From: Trichoplax sp. H2
Taxonomy: Eukaryota > Placozoa > Uniplacotomia > Trichoplacea
Length of the DNA stretch: 64,000 nucleotides
Direction of reading: 5' to 3'
NCBI GenBank assembly: GCA_003344405.1
Contig: NOWV01000003.1
Location: 372,001 to 436,000, forward strand
Positions 38,148 through 53,177 of the stretch are shown piece after piece. The notes beneath the pieces are model-generated. The model was not told where the DNA came from, did not search any database, and saw nothing but the letters and a program-made list of their open reading frames with translations. Numbering within the stretch: position 1 is the stretch's first letter; each line of letters opens with the position of its first letter. Made by a program: the position numbers and the translations under genes.

Positions 38148-40923
38148 TTCTCACGATAGCTTGACTGTCGTATGCTTAATATAGTACGTATGAATAGTAT
38201 TTGTACCATTCAGAAATTTATAGTCATACTGATAATAATAAATGCCATGTAATTCAATAGCGTTTACACGTGCAATAGCAAATTGCTTATAACTCTTTAT
38301 TGATTCCCTAAATTTGACGCTGCTTTAACATTTATGTTATTTTATTACATTGTAATATTCATCAAGACATTACCTACTCGATTAAAGCTATTTATTTTAT
38401 TTTATTCTCTCTTTTATGTCTCGCAAGTAATTGTTTCGAAAAGTTATACGGCCACGATCGATAACTTATCACCTGTAAAAGCTTAGGTTTAACTATTAGC
38501 TAGTCACGACTTTCCGGCCATTAAAAAGAGTGGCGATGAGTGTGGAATGTGTGAAACTGCGTATATATATATACTCGTCTTCATATCACTTTTGCCAAAT
38601 AAGCGAAAAGACCATGTTCTAATAGAATTATGGCAGATCTGCTATTAGGCACCCAAAGTCAAGATTTGAATTAATTGTTGATCTATTAATTTATCTAAAT
38701 TTGTTACAGTAAAGAACGATAATCTGCTCTTGCATTATAGGATTAAGATCAAGTAGCCAAATCATGACAGCATTTATTACAATTATCTTTATAATGAACT
38801 AAGAAATATTATTAATTTTAATCAATTACGATCAATTTAAGCAATCCTCGTAAACTACAGTAAGTACTAATATGAGAAATTACTAGCTCAAATCATTTTA
38901 CTGCGATGACTGACTACGTTGTACTTGTAATCTACAACTGGTATTAATATGACACAATTAGGTTCTTTTTAACGTTTACGTATTTTATAAAACCTAATGG
39001 TCATGACCTCAAAAGCCTAACAATGCAATTACTGAAAGATGATAGACTTTGATAGATGAAAGGACGATATTTTCCTACTACGACGAACTAGTGTTATTAG
39101 AAGCTATTACAGGGCATACAGTAATTATTTAATTTTATTTTAATAATGGCTGTAAGCACTTTCAACAATGTCCAATCCATAATACGCGTATAATAATAAA
39201 TTAAATCATATGCAATGTACAGTATATTGGTTACTTATTATTTACCATGGACTTCCGTTTTGATTTATCATCAATATTCTACATCAAATTTGTAGCTACA
39301 AGAAATTCGTCCACCTGTCGTCAATGATAAAAACTAGTTAACAATATAACTACAAGACATTACAACTGAGGATTAACATACCAAGAAATAATGGATAGAT
39401 TGGCAAATGATTGTATATGATGCAATCAACCGTCTGTTTCTAATTTATTCATTTTAACTGCTTTGTCTCGTCTTTTAATCTTCATATAATGATATAAACA
39501 AATATATTACTCACAAGGTGATAAACAGCCGGCAAACTGTTTAGTGATAAAGAAAGTATAATAATACAGTAGTTAGTTACGGTTACCGCCTCAATTAACA
39601 ATAGTGATGTATTTCGATTGTATTAAATTAATATCGATTATATTCAGCTCATTTTATACCATCTAAGATCACAATGTTTTATGCTTACTTTAAACGTGGT
39701 AATCTTTAGAAAGTTCAATATTATTATCGAAGAATATAGGGTTTAATTTACAATAACATCGATATACGGGCTTATTAATCATAAATATTAACATTGATTG
39801 AATGTAATTAAGAAGTCTATATTAATTGCTTACCGTTAAGTCCCATTAATAAATATATAATCTAGGTCTCCAATAGGCTCTGCACCTCTAAATTTTTGTT
39901 TACACATCTAACTGCCTTTTCCATTAACCAGCGGATAAAGGAGTGAGCTAATAACCCAAATTAAGAATATCTTTATAACAGTACCCAAGTACCGTACCAT
40001 AGCGTATTCTTGTGCATTTAAACAAGAAAAAATGCCCGGTAATCACAATCACTCATGAAAATCAGTTACAGCTAATTCATATTATAGATAGCATTATTAC
40101 ATTTCCAGCTTTAATATTTGTAGCTTGGACGATTTTTCTATTTGTTGTCATAGTTAGTCAACAATTCTACCTTTATTAATAATAACTTTGTCATTATTGT
40201 ATTGATTATTGTGATTAAAAGTTGACTTCTAGCAAACAGATGTTTGTTATCAATGTGTAGGCCATGCTAATCAGTAGGTGGTCTAGGCTAACAAATCTAG
40301 TTCATTTAATGACATTAGATAATAGATTTACTGATTACCTAAAAATTATTTTTAATTGCATACAATAATCGTATTCACCTTCTACCTAATTGTAATCATG
40401 TGCTATTCTTGCTCATAATATTTTTCGTATCCTGAAGCATTATTATTCTGACGTCTATTAAAATATCACTTAAATGTTTATCAGTGAAAAGGAAGCGAGA
40501 TATCTAACATCTAAACACTTTGGAAGTGATTTTGTGCTGTGAAATTTTTCTATGCTTTATATTCTTGAAGATAGTTTTGATTCACGTTACGATTTTAGCG
40601 ATTTGATAATATAATCTGATCATATATTATCGATTTGAATCAGTCATATATCATCATCCGTAAGTAAATAAGCAATCAATGAAAAAATTTCACTTAAATT
40701 TACAAAAAGCCATCCTTAAAATAAGTTATTATGATGCGTGGAGGAATAGTAACGTAGAACATGATGATCTTTTGGAGTAGAATTATTCAAATAGGCATCA
40801 TCGGAAACTAAAATATGGAATTTCATCTCCAGTGCTCCAGTGTTGCATTTCTATAGTTTATGTATATGATTAAATAATTCAGGGTTAACTAAAGGTTCTA
40901 TTATTTCTTACGAACGATAATAC

Positions 40924-41030
40924 CAAGGACTACAGAAGAAAAAGTTAAAATGACCAGCAAAAAAGTTGGCCCTGACATTTTTGTCGGTGAAAAGTTGCTT
41001 CTTGCCCCTCTCTTTCTTCAGTAGTCCCTG
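40924..41030. repeat. Imperfect inverted repeat with 18 bp arms
   Basis: Left arm CAAGGACTACAGAAGAAA (40924-40941) pairs with right arm TTTCTTCAGTAGTCCCTG (41013-41030) at 16 of 18 positions, enclosing about 70 bp. It is compatible with a small MITE-like element or a structured RNA. No target-site duplication is obvious. Confidence 0.5.
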
Positions 41031-42187
41031 TCAATACTAGCCTTTGTAATAAATATAATCAATTAAAAACTAAGCCATACAACTCACAGCTTGCTACATC
41101 GTATAATTATAGTAATAAGAAAAAGTATTAGTTAGTACTAACAGTTCTTTCCCTGATAAATGCAACTCATGCTGGAAACTGTCCAACCGTCGTTGCTAAG
41201 ACCGCAAATAGTCCCCATTTCAATTTGGGCTAAGCTGCTGCATAGATAAGGAGCAATAAATATTACAAAAATCTGAGATGTAATATTGATATATTAAGAA
41301 AATACAAATAAAATAATTTACGATAAGATGTAATAAAGGCGAATCAAAATATTTCTCTAATCTTCACTATACAGTATTAACTATGATACAATAAAAATTT
41401 ACTGAATTTGATAAAAATGAGGGCAAAAACGAGAACATTTATAAGTAATGAGATACATCCAATTTTTATCGATTTTAATTGGTGCAAACACATGCAAAAA
41501 ACTATAATCATTAATTGTTATCAATTTATCACTTCAACGAATAACGTGTTTTTTAATCGTCTTATCTTACCAAGAAAAATTATTACGGTCTTAATGAACT
41601 ATCACTATCAAACTATGGTATATTTAGCACCCGTTACCATGATATTTAAGTAATCACTACTATTTTAAAAATATGCTACTATTGTAATAGGTTTCAAACG
41701 TATTATCCCCCTGCTAATTATATTCAGATCAATTAGCGTTTTATGTTATTACTCATCGTTGTTTATATTTGATGTGTTCGTGAGTTTCTATGTTGATTTC
41801 AGCCTTTGCAGTGATCCAGCCTTCTATTTTGTGCTTTAATTTTAAATCAATTTTATACATTAATATTCGTAATTATTTCCGTAGGGTAAAAACTTTAAAC
41901 TATCTTCAGTGTATAGTACATACTAGCCTATCACTTAAAATTATTTTTCAATTCTATTGTCTAATCTTGTATTCACCTAAACCCTTATTCATGATTAAGT
42001 AATCCTAGACTTAAATTGTAATTTTAATATTACGGTTTTATTAGAAACTTTTCTTCGGTCAATTTGTAATTGGTATTCGCATTCATTGTATCTCATTAAC
42101 ATTAATAATTCTAATATTTCTTAAACAATTAGTATCAGCACTGCTAAAGATAGCTGTCGAATACTGTTAATTATAATAAGTATGTCT

Positions 42188-42280
42188 GTTACGGCCAATG
42201 GTAGCAATCAAGCCATTGCTGGTGTTAGCAAATCAGTTAGCCATTACCGGTAATTCTGTAATCCCAACATTGGCCATAAC
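42188..42280. repeat. Inverted repeat with CCAAT-type arms and inner palindrome
   Basis: Arms GTTACGGCCAATG (42188-42200) and CATTGGCCATAAC (42268-42280) pair at 12 of 13 positions, and each contains a CCAAT box. Inside lies the exact 12 bp palindrome ATTACCGGTAAT (42243-42254). Confidence 0.55.
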
Positions 42281-45200
42281 ATATCCATAACTAAGTCTGT
42301 AGTAAAAATATCTACATGAATACTAATACCGTAGAAAGGAGATGTTAAAATCTATGATCCAGGAAATTTATCGCTTACAGACGTCGGATAATACTAGATA
42401 TAAGCAGATTTATGCTCAATGCTTCAGTAACTTTAAGAAATACAAGTAAATTACCGGTAAGATGACAGTATTAGTTTTGATTATACCGTGTAAAATAACA
42501 AGCGCGATAGAGCCGCCAATACTTATATTGTTATGCCGTGGTCATATATTAGAATACTCATAGACTTTCCTACTATGGTCCCATAACCTAAATCGTAAGA
42601 GAAATTCGAAAGTCATAACGCTAGTTATAACTATGATAATAAATTAGCCTATACTAGCCGTTTATCTAATATAAGAGGATCTATTTTATCTATCTCAAGA
42701 TCCCATTTAGGAGCGATGTAATTAACAGACATGACGAATAAGAAAATTAATATATCGATTTTACGTTTCATACCTTTAAATTACCTTAGAATGAAATATA
42801 TAATAAGAGATTTAGGCGTAATCAACGTTTTGATCTAGATAGTTGGGCAGTTACTACGAGACTAAATTTAATTAGTCCTTGAGAAATCCAATCAAGCAGC
42901 TGTAATAAATTTACAGGATATGAATAGCCGAGACGAAATTTTAGCTTTCATCGATAAGTTTGTAGTAATTTACGTGAATACCGCATTTGTAATGTAGCTG
43001 TATTGCCTACTGTATAGGACAATACATGTCGTATTTAGCTTTGATCTAAACCTCGTAGAAGTGAATACAATGGTGTCTATAAAGACTTCCCTAGATGTTC
43101 TAATCTTAGTAGACTGATATCTAGGTTGACAATAACTAACTATAACAGAAAGACAGAAATACTTGTTACGAGAAGCAGTTAGCATTACGTAACGGTCAAT
43201 ATGATTAAGACCACCCCATCACCTTTCAAGATAATCGTTTAGCATCCTCTATACCACTAATTTAGCAAACAGTAATACACTTGTCCTGCAATCTATTATC
43301 TATAAAATATCGTCATACAATTTCTAATCATTCTGATAATTTGCTATATTGGTTGAACCGTTTACCTATTTCATTTAAACATGTTGCTCGTTACACTACT
43401 CCATTAAAATTGATAACGTAAGCTGATTTAGCATGTATAGTATTAGAATAATCTGAATCACATAGGCGGTGCCTAGAAGTACAGCAGGCCTACTAAGTGT
43501 GAATATGCAAAGGTATGCGCAAGTTTGATGCTAACTGGAAATTAGTAAGATAAATGTACAGTACAGGGAAGCGACGGCATCATTTACGGTTACTGAGTGA
43601 ATAAGCAACCAAGTTAACGGAAGAATATCTAATAGACCATTAATATCGAATAATAGATCATTAATGGATTACCGTACTAACAAGAAAATAGGGTATAGAT
43701 AGAAAGTTGCAGTAAAATACTGCAGTATTGCAGCTTATCAAATATGACAGAATTATCCTCGAGAGTCATTTCAAATAAGCAGAAAGACTATCATAACATG
43801 AATTATTAATGATTTTTTGACTATATAAAAAGATTGGCCAATGTTTTACAATAAGAATGATCAAGTAATAGTAACGAAAAGAAATATGCGCCTAAAAATA
43901 ATTTCTGCACCAGTAAGTGAGTTTTAGACCATAGAGTATAGGATGAATTTATACCTGCACAGGAAACAATTTTCTGTCAGGCCAGCTTTTGCAATTATTA
44001 ATTATTTCTGACAAATCATAAGGACAAACATTAAATAAAACTGGATTATGTTTACACCTACATAAGCTCTCTCACGGTCGAATACACATCACCCTTTTTA
44101 GTCATACACGCAGCGCAAATAAAGTTACAATTTTGTCTAATAAGAATACACAGTCAATTAAGACGACTGGTATTTTACTGTTATTATAGTACCTCCTGAA
44201 ATCCTTTGATATAAGTTTATTATTGTGCTTGTAAGCCTTATTTATTAGCATACATTTGCGAAAATAAAGATTCAAAAATGGAGATCGATTCAAGTCATAA
44301 TTTTATGTAGTACTTGCTTGCTTTACATGTGAGCATACATTACTTTCTGTAAAATTGCATGTTCAACCCTCAAGTGCTAAGTATGCGTAAGGTCTGGAGT
44401 GGAGTTTAATTCCTGTTCATTTAAATATATACTAGTGCAAACTCCCGTCGCTTTGCTGACGGTTTACGATAATGTGCTCATTTAAGAGATAGTATTACCA
44501 TTTGATAGACCTGTCAGATTTCAATATTGTGCAGTAAATCTTATAACATTGAAATTCATAAGATTCGAAGCGCTAGGAAATAATTATGGTACACTCTAAT
44601 ACGTTACAATAAGTGCCTATTAGATCCTGGCAGTGCCGTACCCTGAAAATCATGATTGAATTAAAGTTTTAAGATATAAATTCTAGAAAACTTCGATCGA
44701 CAAGATAGAGCGGATTTAATAATTACAGTATCACGGCAATATCTAATTGTATAGTAAGTATTGCTTAGCAGTAGACAAAAACATTATTTATAAATTGTTT
44801 ATCGATGATTTTATGATCAGCGAAAACCCTTAAATATTATGTAGTATTATGGTCGTTAGTGATTTAACTATAATAAATTAATATGAATTGGTAAATCTAA
44901 GATTGCTATATCTTTACCTAATATGAACATAGTTGGATAATAATCAACTTCGTAATCGTATATAGAAAAGGTTATATTTTGGTTTAACATAAACTATCCA
45001 TGGTGTCCAAATTCAATTACACTCGTGATTGATAAAGCATTTGGAAAAATAAAAGCAAAAACATTACTTGTTTTGCTACGTAAGTGTTTAAATTTGTTCC
45101 TTGATTTTGTTGTACAGTGAAGAATTAAAAAAATTCTATAGATAAAACAACATCTGATTGTCGGTTTGAAAAGCAAAACAACGACTTTATGATTTACATG

Positions 45201-48144
45201 TTCGTTCATTTCCTTGATGTTAATGATCGGCCCTATTCGTCTTTCTCACATTACTTTAACATCTTGCACCTTTTAATTGTTAGTATTTAGATTATATATT
45301 ATTTAATAATGTTTTCTACTATTGAACGATATGCAATTCAATTTGCTATCAATAGCGATTTTTAAAGTTTTGATTAAATAGGAATTAGTAATTAAATAAT
45401 ACGAGTTATAAGGAAATAGCCTGAATAAGACAATATTGGGCAGTGGATAACGAGAAATAATTGTAATATAAATTTATTTGCCATACTGTCTGATAAGTAT
45501 TTTTGTCGTTTATACGTAACTGATATTCGATGCATTATCGTATTTCGGATAAACTATTAGATTTGACTTTAGTTAAGCATCACTCACGATGAACAGCTAA
45601 TTAGCACTAGAGTTTTTGCTACTCTTATTTGATATTGCCATATTTTAATCTAGGTTACGGCTGCATGAAACAATTGAGAATGCCTAGGATAGGAACGATA
45701 ATACACGTCTTATTATTCTTATTGTTTGATTTTCTGATTGATCATCTGTAGCTTGATTGAATATGCTCTACATAGCAACAGAATAAATCAAAATACGCTT
45801 ACGCTAATGTACCAGAACAATTCGATAAGGTTGCGTATCTTATATTAATAATTATATCAGCCGGAAAGATAGAAACACTGGACATAAACTTCATTATCTA
45901 ATACCGCTATTTCTTGCAATAAATTTCTAGGTTCCTTTCACTTCTTTGCGTCATCTTTTTTTAGCAATATGAAGTAATACACTAATACAACCGCTGATTA
46001 GCTATTATTTGGTTGTTGTTCAACTTACTATTGTCCTATTGTTATCTTGAAATGTGTCGAAATGCTACGCTAATTTTTTACGGCTGGACAACTTTCACTT
46101 TATTTACTCGTTAACTTGATCATGTTAGCAGGGCATTTGTCAAGCGTTACAAGCATGATACTGGGAATACTCTTAGACCTCTATCCAGGATAAGTTTATT
46201 GTTAATATGATAAAATGACAGATTGTCGGAATAGTTGAATTACTATTTTTGCTGGTTATGATTAGGTGATTTGCTCCCTGTGGTGGTTAGTCAATCAACA
46301 TCAATCAATAACTCTATTTGATCTTCATCTATGCTATAGAAAATGTCGATGAAAGACTGTGATGTCCATTAGTACACCCTGTGATGCTATTGATTGCTAT
46401 TATTGGTAAGAGGAAGAAGAGAGCGGTTTTAGTCTATAATTATTACAACGTAACCATGTGAAAATAAAATTTCAAGAGTAAAAATTTATCAGAATAGCCA
46501 AATAGCTATTGTCATTCATTATCCTTTGTTAAAATAACTAAATTACCTTTATCCGTTTTAATTACTCTTTTTCTTCTGTTTGCATTAGACATCATGCCAA
46601 TCATCATTATTAATTAAACAGTAGGATTAAGTTTTATCCCAGTTACGTAACGAAATCAAAAATTAACATTTTTCCCCTTCTTTCTACTCATAACCACTGA
46701 AATAAATAGACTTAAATGATCATCTGTTCTCATCATTTCAACTACTCATTTTCCAGAGACAAGCTATAATCTCTCCGATAGTAACAAGCTAATATTTATT
46801 TTTACGTTTTCTTAGCTACTTTTTGTTCGTCTAAGATTATATATCAGGATTACTTAATCTTCTATCAAGATTTAATTTGCACCTTATTCCCGTGAAGTAA
46901 CGAAGCTACATCCTTCATCTTAATCGGTTGATCTGTCATTTACCGTACTATTTAATTTAAAAAGGAAAATCTAATATAATAGAAATTTGGTGAGTGAGAA
47001 TAAGTATGTGTGCTAAATCTGAAGGAAATTTTCTTGAAATTGCATCATCGGAATTGTATTTATTGCTCAGTTATTACTGTATTTTTTTTATCGCTCTTTA
47101 AATTTGATTAAACAAACCTATCTGTAAGTACCATCCATATCAAGATAAATTATATCTTTGAACGTAGCTTGATTCGATGAGGGCTACTTTCATTTTTTAC
47201 CCTTTATTCCTGGTCACCCAAGATCAAAACGCGTTTTTAATCTATGTACTGAATAAAATTTGCTTACTTCTTTTCTAATCACTTAATGATGTCCAGTCAT
47301 AGCAATGATAAATATTGAAGATACCTTCCTTGTAACCTCTGATTTATGCAAAGTTGATCGAACGTAATCTCTGAAATAAGGGATATGTATGGTAACACAA
47401 GGGTGATCGGCAACAGAAACTGTTAAATGTAAATATTTTAATAGTCAAACTGTTACTTACATCAATGCTTAACCTATTGTAATACAATTCTCTATTTCTA
47501 TTTTGAATTTACTTACTACGAACAACATCGTAATAGTTGGGTAGTCCGTTACCCCTAATGAGCCGTATTATCTTGTTATTGAGTTCATTCAAGCTTATCC
47601 GATAAAATGAGTGTTAATTTATTTTCTTAGATTCCATCAATTTCTTATTATGCATTGAGATTATTATATTACGTCCATCATACTATTTACCAATACGCAC
47701 CGGACTATATTATATATTAAATTGAGTAAACATGGAAAAAGATTACTACTAACATGTTAAAATTTCGTTCGGATTGGTAACCCCTGTCAATATAAACTAC
47801 ACGTAGTTTCCAGTATAGTCTGAATTATAAAAAATCGAATATTTTCTTGATTTTATTTCTGGCTAAAGCGCATTAAATGAGAGCTCATTTGTATGTAAAC
47901 TTATGATTCAATTTCGAGAAATATTGAGTCTTCGCAATTTTCTTCATTTTTACGCCCAATTTGTAGGGTAATTATCGTAGCTATTTCTTATACAGTTGTG
48001 TTGTATCTCTGTATTCCTTTACATATGATTAAAGTGAGTACCGTACTTGGTATAATACTGTACAATAGTATATTGGTGTAATAAAACTTACTCGTTATCT
48101 TATTTCTGACTGCTAGCTACGAGCCCATACATAACTGGATCATC

Positions 48145-51100
48145 ATGTTACAGCCAGTACCTTCCAGTCAAATTTTAAATGCGCCATTCGCTGGTTGGAA
48201 TGTCGTCGACTCGGCTACGGCTGCCGCTGTAGCCAATAACATATATCCATTCAATAGCAAATCGCAATCACAACATCTCAATATGAATAAAAGTAGTAAC
48301 GGCAATAGTAGTACCGAGGGCAAAACATCCCTCAATAACCATAATAATAGTCTTTCGATGACTCCTTCGTGTAGTACAAATAACAGTCAGAACGTTACAA
48401 CTAATGTTGATAGCAGCAATGCTAATATTAGAAGTGGCACCACTAACAACGGTGATTGCAATAGCATTAACCATAACAACACTCACCGTTACAACCAGGG
48501 TACTTGTAGCTATCAAGACGGGCATAACATTTCCAGACGTCAGAATGGGCAAAGCTTAACATTACCACCTTCGAACCATTTTAACAAATCGCAAACACCC
48601 ATCTACGTCCCACCGAATAGTATCCGCAGTCATGCAAGCCTCTATGGAGCATGGAGCGTACTCCATCAAAGTCGATCCCTAGATTTTAGTAGTCCAATGT
48701 TCAATATGTGGTATCCAAAATATAGCCTTGAGTCTACACCTCATTCTTCGATGTATACGGCCAACTATCCAAGTGGATTTACTACAGTAACACCTAGTAA
48801 TCATCCATTAACGACAACATGTTCGGTCCCATCTGCAAGTGGATTGCAACATTGGATGGAAACTAACAATTCAACGCACACTCGTTCGCAGCATTCGGCA
48901 CATTCGTCTGTATCACCTGGATCACCATCAGCTATCCATGATGCAAGCTTTTCACATCGACACAATGATAATAAGAAGAAGATAAAGAATGGTAATGCAA
49001 CTAAAGGTGAGCAAATTTATTCGAAATGAAAACAACAGCAGATGGCAAATTGATTACTGATGTTCGCTAATCTTTATATAAATAGTCACTAGCTACCCAG
49101 TGTATATTTAGCTATCGACATGTACGGCATATGACTATATCGGTTTACAGCTATTCGATGATTAATAGTCGATCCTCGTTCGTTATACTTCGCGTGCAAT
49201 GACTGTACTTATACCTACTACTAATAATATAATTAAATTGTATGTATGCGATTAGATATTTTTAATCCGAATTTACAGTTACATTAGTATACTGAATAAC
49301 GCACAGCTGTAAAACAGGCCTGCCATTTCATAGTGGGTGCCTGCAGAACTGTACTTACAGTTCATACTGTAGTTATGAGAAAACGCTAACATTCAGCTAA
49401 ATTCTCAAACTTATGTACTTTTTTATTCTAAGTGTAGGTTAGATTTAAGTCACTTATTAGATAGTTATACAAGTATACGTATCATAGACACCTTTGTGCA
49501 AAAACTCATCGCAAGTTAGCCAGGTAGCATGAAGAAAGTCATAATGCTACCGATGCCAGCTCAGCTTTTCGTCGCTTTATAGCTTCATACTTGCAGCACG
49601 ACGGAATTGTGAACATTTCATTGTTCTATAGCGTTCTTTACATGTTAATACTTTCTAACAACTTTACTTTTCTGTTTGATGTTATTCATTATTTTATCTT
49701 TCAGAGATTTACAGAGTGAGAATTTAGTTCTATAATTAATAAATTGTAGCTAACAATAAACAAAGTGTGCCATTGAGTACTTTCAAGTAGTATCCTAGTT
49801 CTAATCAAGTACAGTAATCCTGTCCATTCAGTTGGGTTACTAAATTTTCCTTTCGATACTTTAAATACCAAATTTAATAATGGTTTATTCATAATACAGT
49901 TCTCTATAGGCTTCTAAAAATATAACATTTATACGGTCCATCGTGACTGCTCCAATGAGCTGATTACTCGTTATTAATGAAAATGGTTATATTAGCGGAC
50001 GGGAATAATATAAAATTTAGATGTTATATTACTCATTTTAGAATAAATTACTTTCCATATTACGTTATATTATAAACTTTCATAGCAGTCATTAATGCTA
50101 AACTATTTATTATTTACCATAGTATTCTACTCTCGATGTCCTACATATCCAAAAAGCTGTGCTGTACTTATGTTGATACGTTTACTTTGCAATATTTTTT
50201 CTTATTTCTTTTAACTAATTGAATAATTTAATAGGGACAAGAGCTTGTGCTAATTGCGGTGTGATTTCTACGCCATTATGGCGTCGTGATGGCAGTGGAC
50301 AATATCTTTGTAATGCTTGTGGTCTTTATCATAAGATTAATGGGGTTAATAGACCGTTAGTAAAACCAAACAAAAGATTGGTAAGAGTCTTTTAACCTTG
50401 ATAAATTTGGTTAATAGCATTAGTTTAGCAATAGCTTTAGTTTGTATTTCAACTCATATAATTTCACTATTTATCATTGTTGCTTAGTCAGTGAAGCTTC
50501 TGTTACCATAAGATTAATAATTACAGGTTATATAGTATTATAACTTCGTAATTGAGGCAAATTTTATTTGTAACTTCAGTTACATACTCAGTAAACTCAT
50601 ATTAAGGGATATTCCTACCACAAATTGGGCAAATAAATGCTTTTCAATATTAGTTTAAATGTGCGTCTCATGTAGGGCTAAAAAATTTGAAAATACTAGT
50701 GTTAATCTAATTATAGCTGAATCTGACCCTAGGTTCATATTGATTTCTACAGTCGTTAGCTCTGTACTATTACGTTTATTATAAAGAGATGTGTTGCCTA
50801 TTTACAAAATTAAAATATCGACAATTTACAAACATAGGATAATCTTCGTTAAGAGTTGTTATACTTTACATTTTACTTTGTTGAGAGATTCTAACCAATC
50901 CCGTAATGTTTACTGCATTGGACTTTAAGATCTACCTTGACAGCAATTAAATGGACTTAACTATTATCGATAAACAATCAATACTTGATTGCAAATTTCA
51001 GAACTACAACTACATAAAGAATCATGATTATACTTCTGCAATAGCCTGTCTCTATAGGAAAGCGCGGTTATCGTACTGATACGAGTATAGTTCTTGGATA

Positions 51101-53177
51101 TTGATTATATATCCATTAATCTGTTCATTTATTTGTGGATACATAATGTTGACCTAATTTAGACTCAGTTTTCGTGTTTGAGATGTTTCTAAAATCCAAT
51201 ATACGTTAAATCACTCCCGAAGCTACGAAGTTGACTAAATCGTCATACGCTATTGCAATGTTATTCATGGCTATACTGCAATATCCCTATAATCAAAATC
51301 AATTAGTAACTTGAAAGTAGCATTGTTTTCTAGTCTATGAGGATATATTTCATTATCAAACACAGCATTTAATATATCTTGACTTTCTTATCTTATCAAG
51401 TTAGTTCCATTAGAAACTTATTGTGAAGAAGTATATTACATGCAGTAAAAGTAGTAAGTATAATCAATCTTTTATTAGAAATCTTGGCGACAGCTTGTGA
51501 ATTATTTTCAGAATTTTTGATGATCGTTTCTATAGAAAACTCTTCAGTTGATCTTGCATAACTATTACCTGTATGAGTCAGTAACTTTGACCCATCAAGA
51601 AAAGTGCTATGGATTCTCTTTAATAATTACTGTATATATATATATATATTACTGTACTGTATGCTTACAAGCAGGCAAACATTACTTAGTTGTAGCAATG
51701 CTACTTAAGTAATTCTATTCTACTGTATTTGAGATTGTATTTCACATAAGTATCCTTATAATAGTTTATATATTCACATAACTATGAGGCCCTTGTAGAA
51801 TAAGTATGATAACTGCTAATAGATAAAAGTGATTCACGATAATCTACTGTAAAAGATCGTAACGATTTCATGGCCTTAAAAGAAAATTTTGATCACCGAC
51901 AGATTGATGAAAATTTACTGGCATCATCGATTAGAGCAAATATTTTGTGAATCATGTCAGCGAAACGTGCATATCTATAATTTATTAAATTGGTTCTATA
52001 TCTACAGATATGTTATCGTATATGAATAGCCTTTTCATTCAATTATTGATCAGTAATTGATTAGAAATTGAGTAGATATATATCATATCGTATATTCTTG
52101 TAGGAATACAAAAATCAAATTTATTCAGTTGTATAATATAGGAGGTACAAAATTCTTTATTATTTTATAATCTGTTAATATATTATATATACATGATTGA
52201 ATAATCATAGAAGATAAATGGTAAAGATAGCAGAGTATATTGCTTGCAAGAGATTTACTAAAATAAAATCAGAAAATCTAGTTTTTACATGACTCGTACG
52301 TGATGTGTTCGAGATAAGTAATGTCTAATAAATAATTACTTTACTTCATTTAATGTAGTCATCCACACGAAGAATGGACTTGATTTGTGCCAATTGTAAC
52401 ACCGATAGAACTACACTATGGAGGAGAAATAAATATGGACAGCCTGTGTGTAATGCTTGTGGCCTATACTTTAAACTTCATGAAGTAAGTGCAATTTCCA
52501 ACAAATAACATAGTGTTGATATTTATATGTTTGTAGTAAGTAGCATAATTAAAATCTACACAGATGTAATTTATGTGTAGTAGTGTGATCATGGTATAGC
52601 AAATTGGGCATATATTGTTATATATGCGTATATTTATACATAATTAATACTTAGTACTACTGTCATATTGAGATATAGTACTGTAGCCAAACATGGTATT
52701 ATGCAGATTAATATATATTTAGAGATAGTATATATAAGATGTATATTCTTTTTACCGCATTGAGGTATATACAACGAGTTAGATAGTACTTTGATGATTA
52801 ATTAGTTCAATAAAGTTTTGTTCATACATAACAATGCAAATCCACGTTCTTGATTAGTATTGTGTCCTATTCGTTGCAGTAATTGAATATAACATCAATC
52901 ATTAATACTAAAGGATATTTTTAATTCGATTTTATTCTAGATAAATCGGCCGATGTCCCTAAAAAAGGAATGGATACAAACTAGGAAAAGAAAACATAAG
53001 ATTAAATCAAAGAAAAAGAATCATATGCCTTTATCGCCTGGATCTAAATCTCTATCTAATACTTCAATTTTTTCCATGGATGAGGATGAGATAGAACATC
53101 AACATTACTCAACTTCAGCACTCTACGCTGAGGAAATAGATAGCAATGACCATGGTACAGAAAAGAACCATTCTTGA
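48145..53177 (+). CDS. GATA-type transcription factor with two zinc fingers
   Basis: Four exons: 48145-49006, 50235-50380, 52359-52484, 52941-53177, about 456 aa. Exon 1 encodes a Ser/Asn/His/Thr-rich region with aromatic motifs ([19 protein letters not shown]). The N-finger is [20 protein letters not shown] to LCNACG (Cys 292, 295, 313, 316); the C-finger is [20 protein letters not shown] to VCNACG (Cys 346, 349, 367, 370). Both have the Cx2C-x17-Cx2C spacing of animal GATA1-6. The linker [10 protein letters not shown] and the basic tail [19 protein letters not shown] also fit that class, as does one finger per exon. It binds WGATAR sites in the nucleus. Which animal subfamily (GATA1/2/3 or 4/5/6) it belongs to cannot be told. 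The ATG is the first in frame after an in-frame TAA near 48080, though an extra 5' exon is possible. Introns 1 and 2 (1.2 and 2.0 kb) are long for this window. Confidence 0.95.
49523..49551. repeat. Perfect 8 bp hairpin in GATA intron 1
   Basis: GGTAGCAT (49523-49530) and ATGCTACC (49544-49551) are exact complements with a 13 nt loop. Function unknown. Confidence 0.4.

Larger units (their letters stand above)
38018..48144. other. Ten-kilobase gene-free stretch upstream of the GATA factor
   Basis: No coding exon could be supported on either strand. Frames at 41408-41653, 41790-42002, 42970-43185, 44102-44293 and 44994-45209 are low-complexity, lack motifs and have no matching splice partners. 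Given the dense gene spacing elsewhere, this gap before a developmental transcription factor may hold cis-regulatory DNA. Dense GTAC arrays are missing; only isolated short copies occur, for example near 43557 and 48056. Confidence 0.6.
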
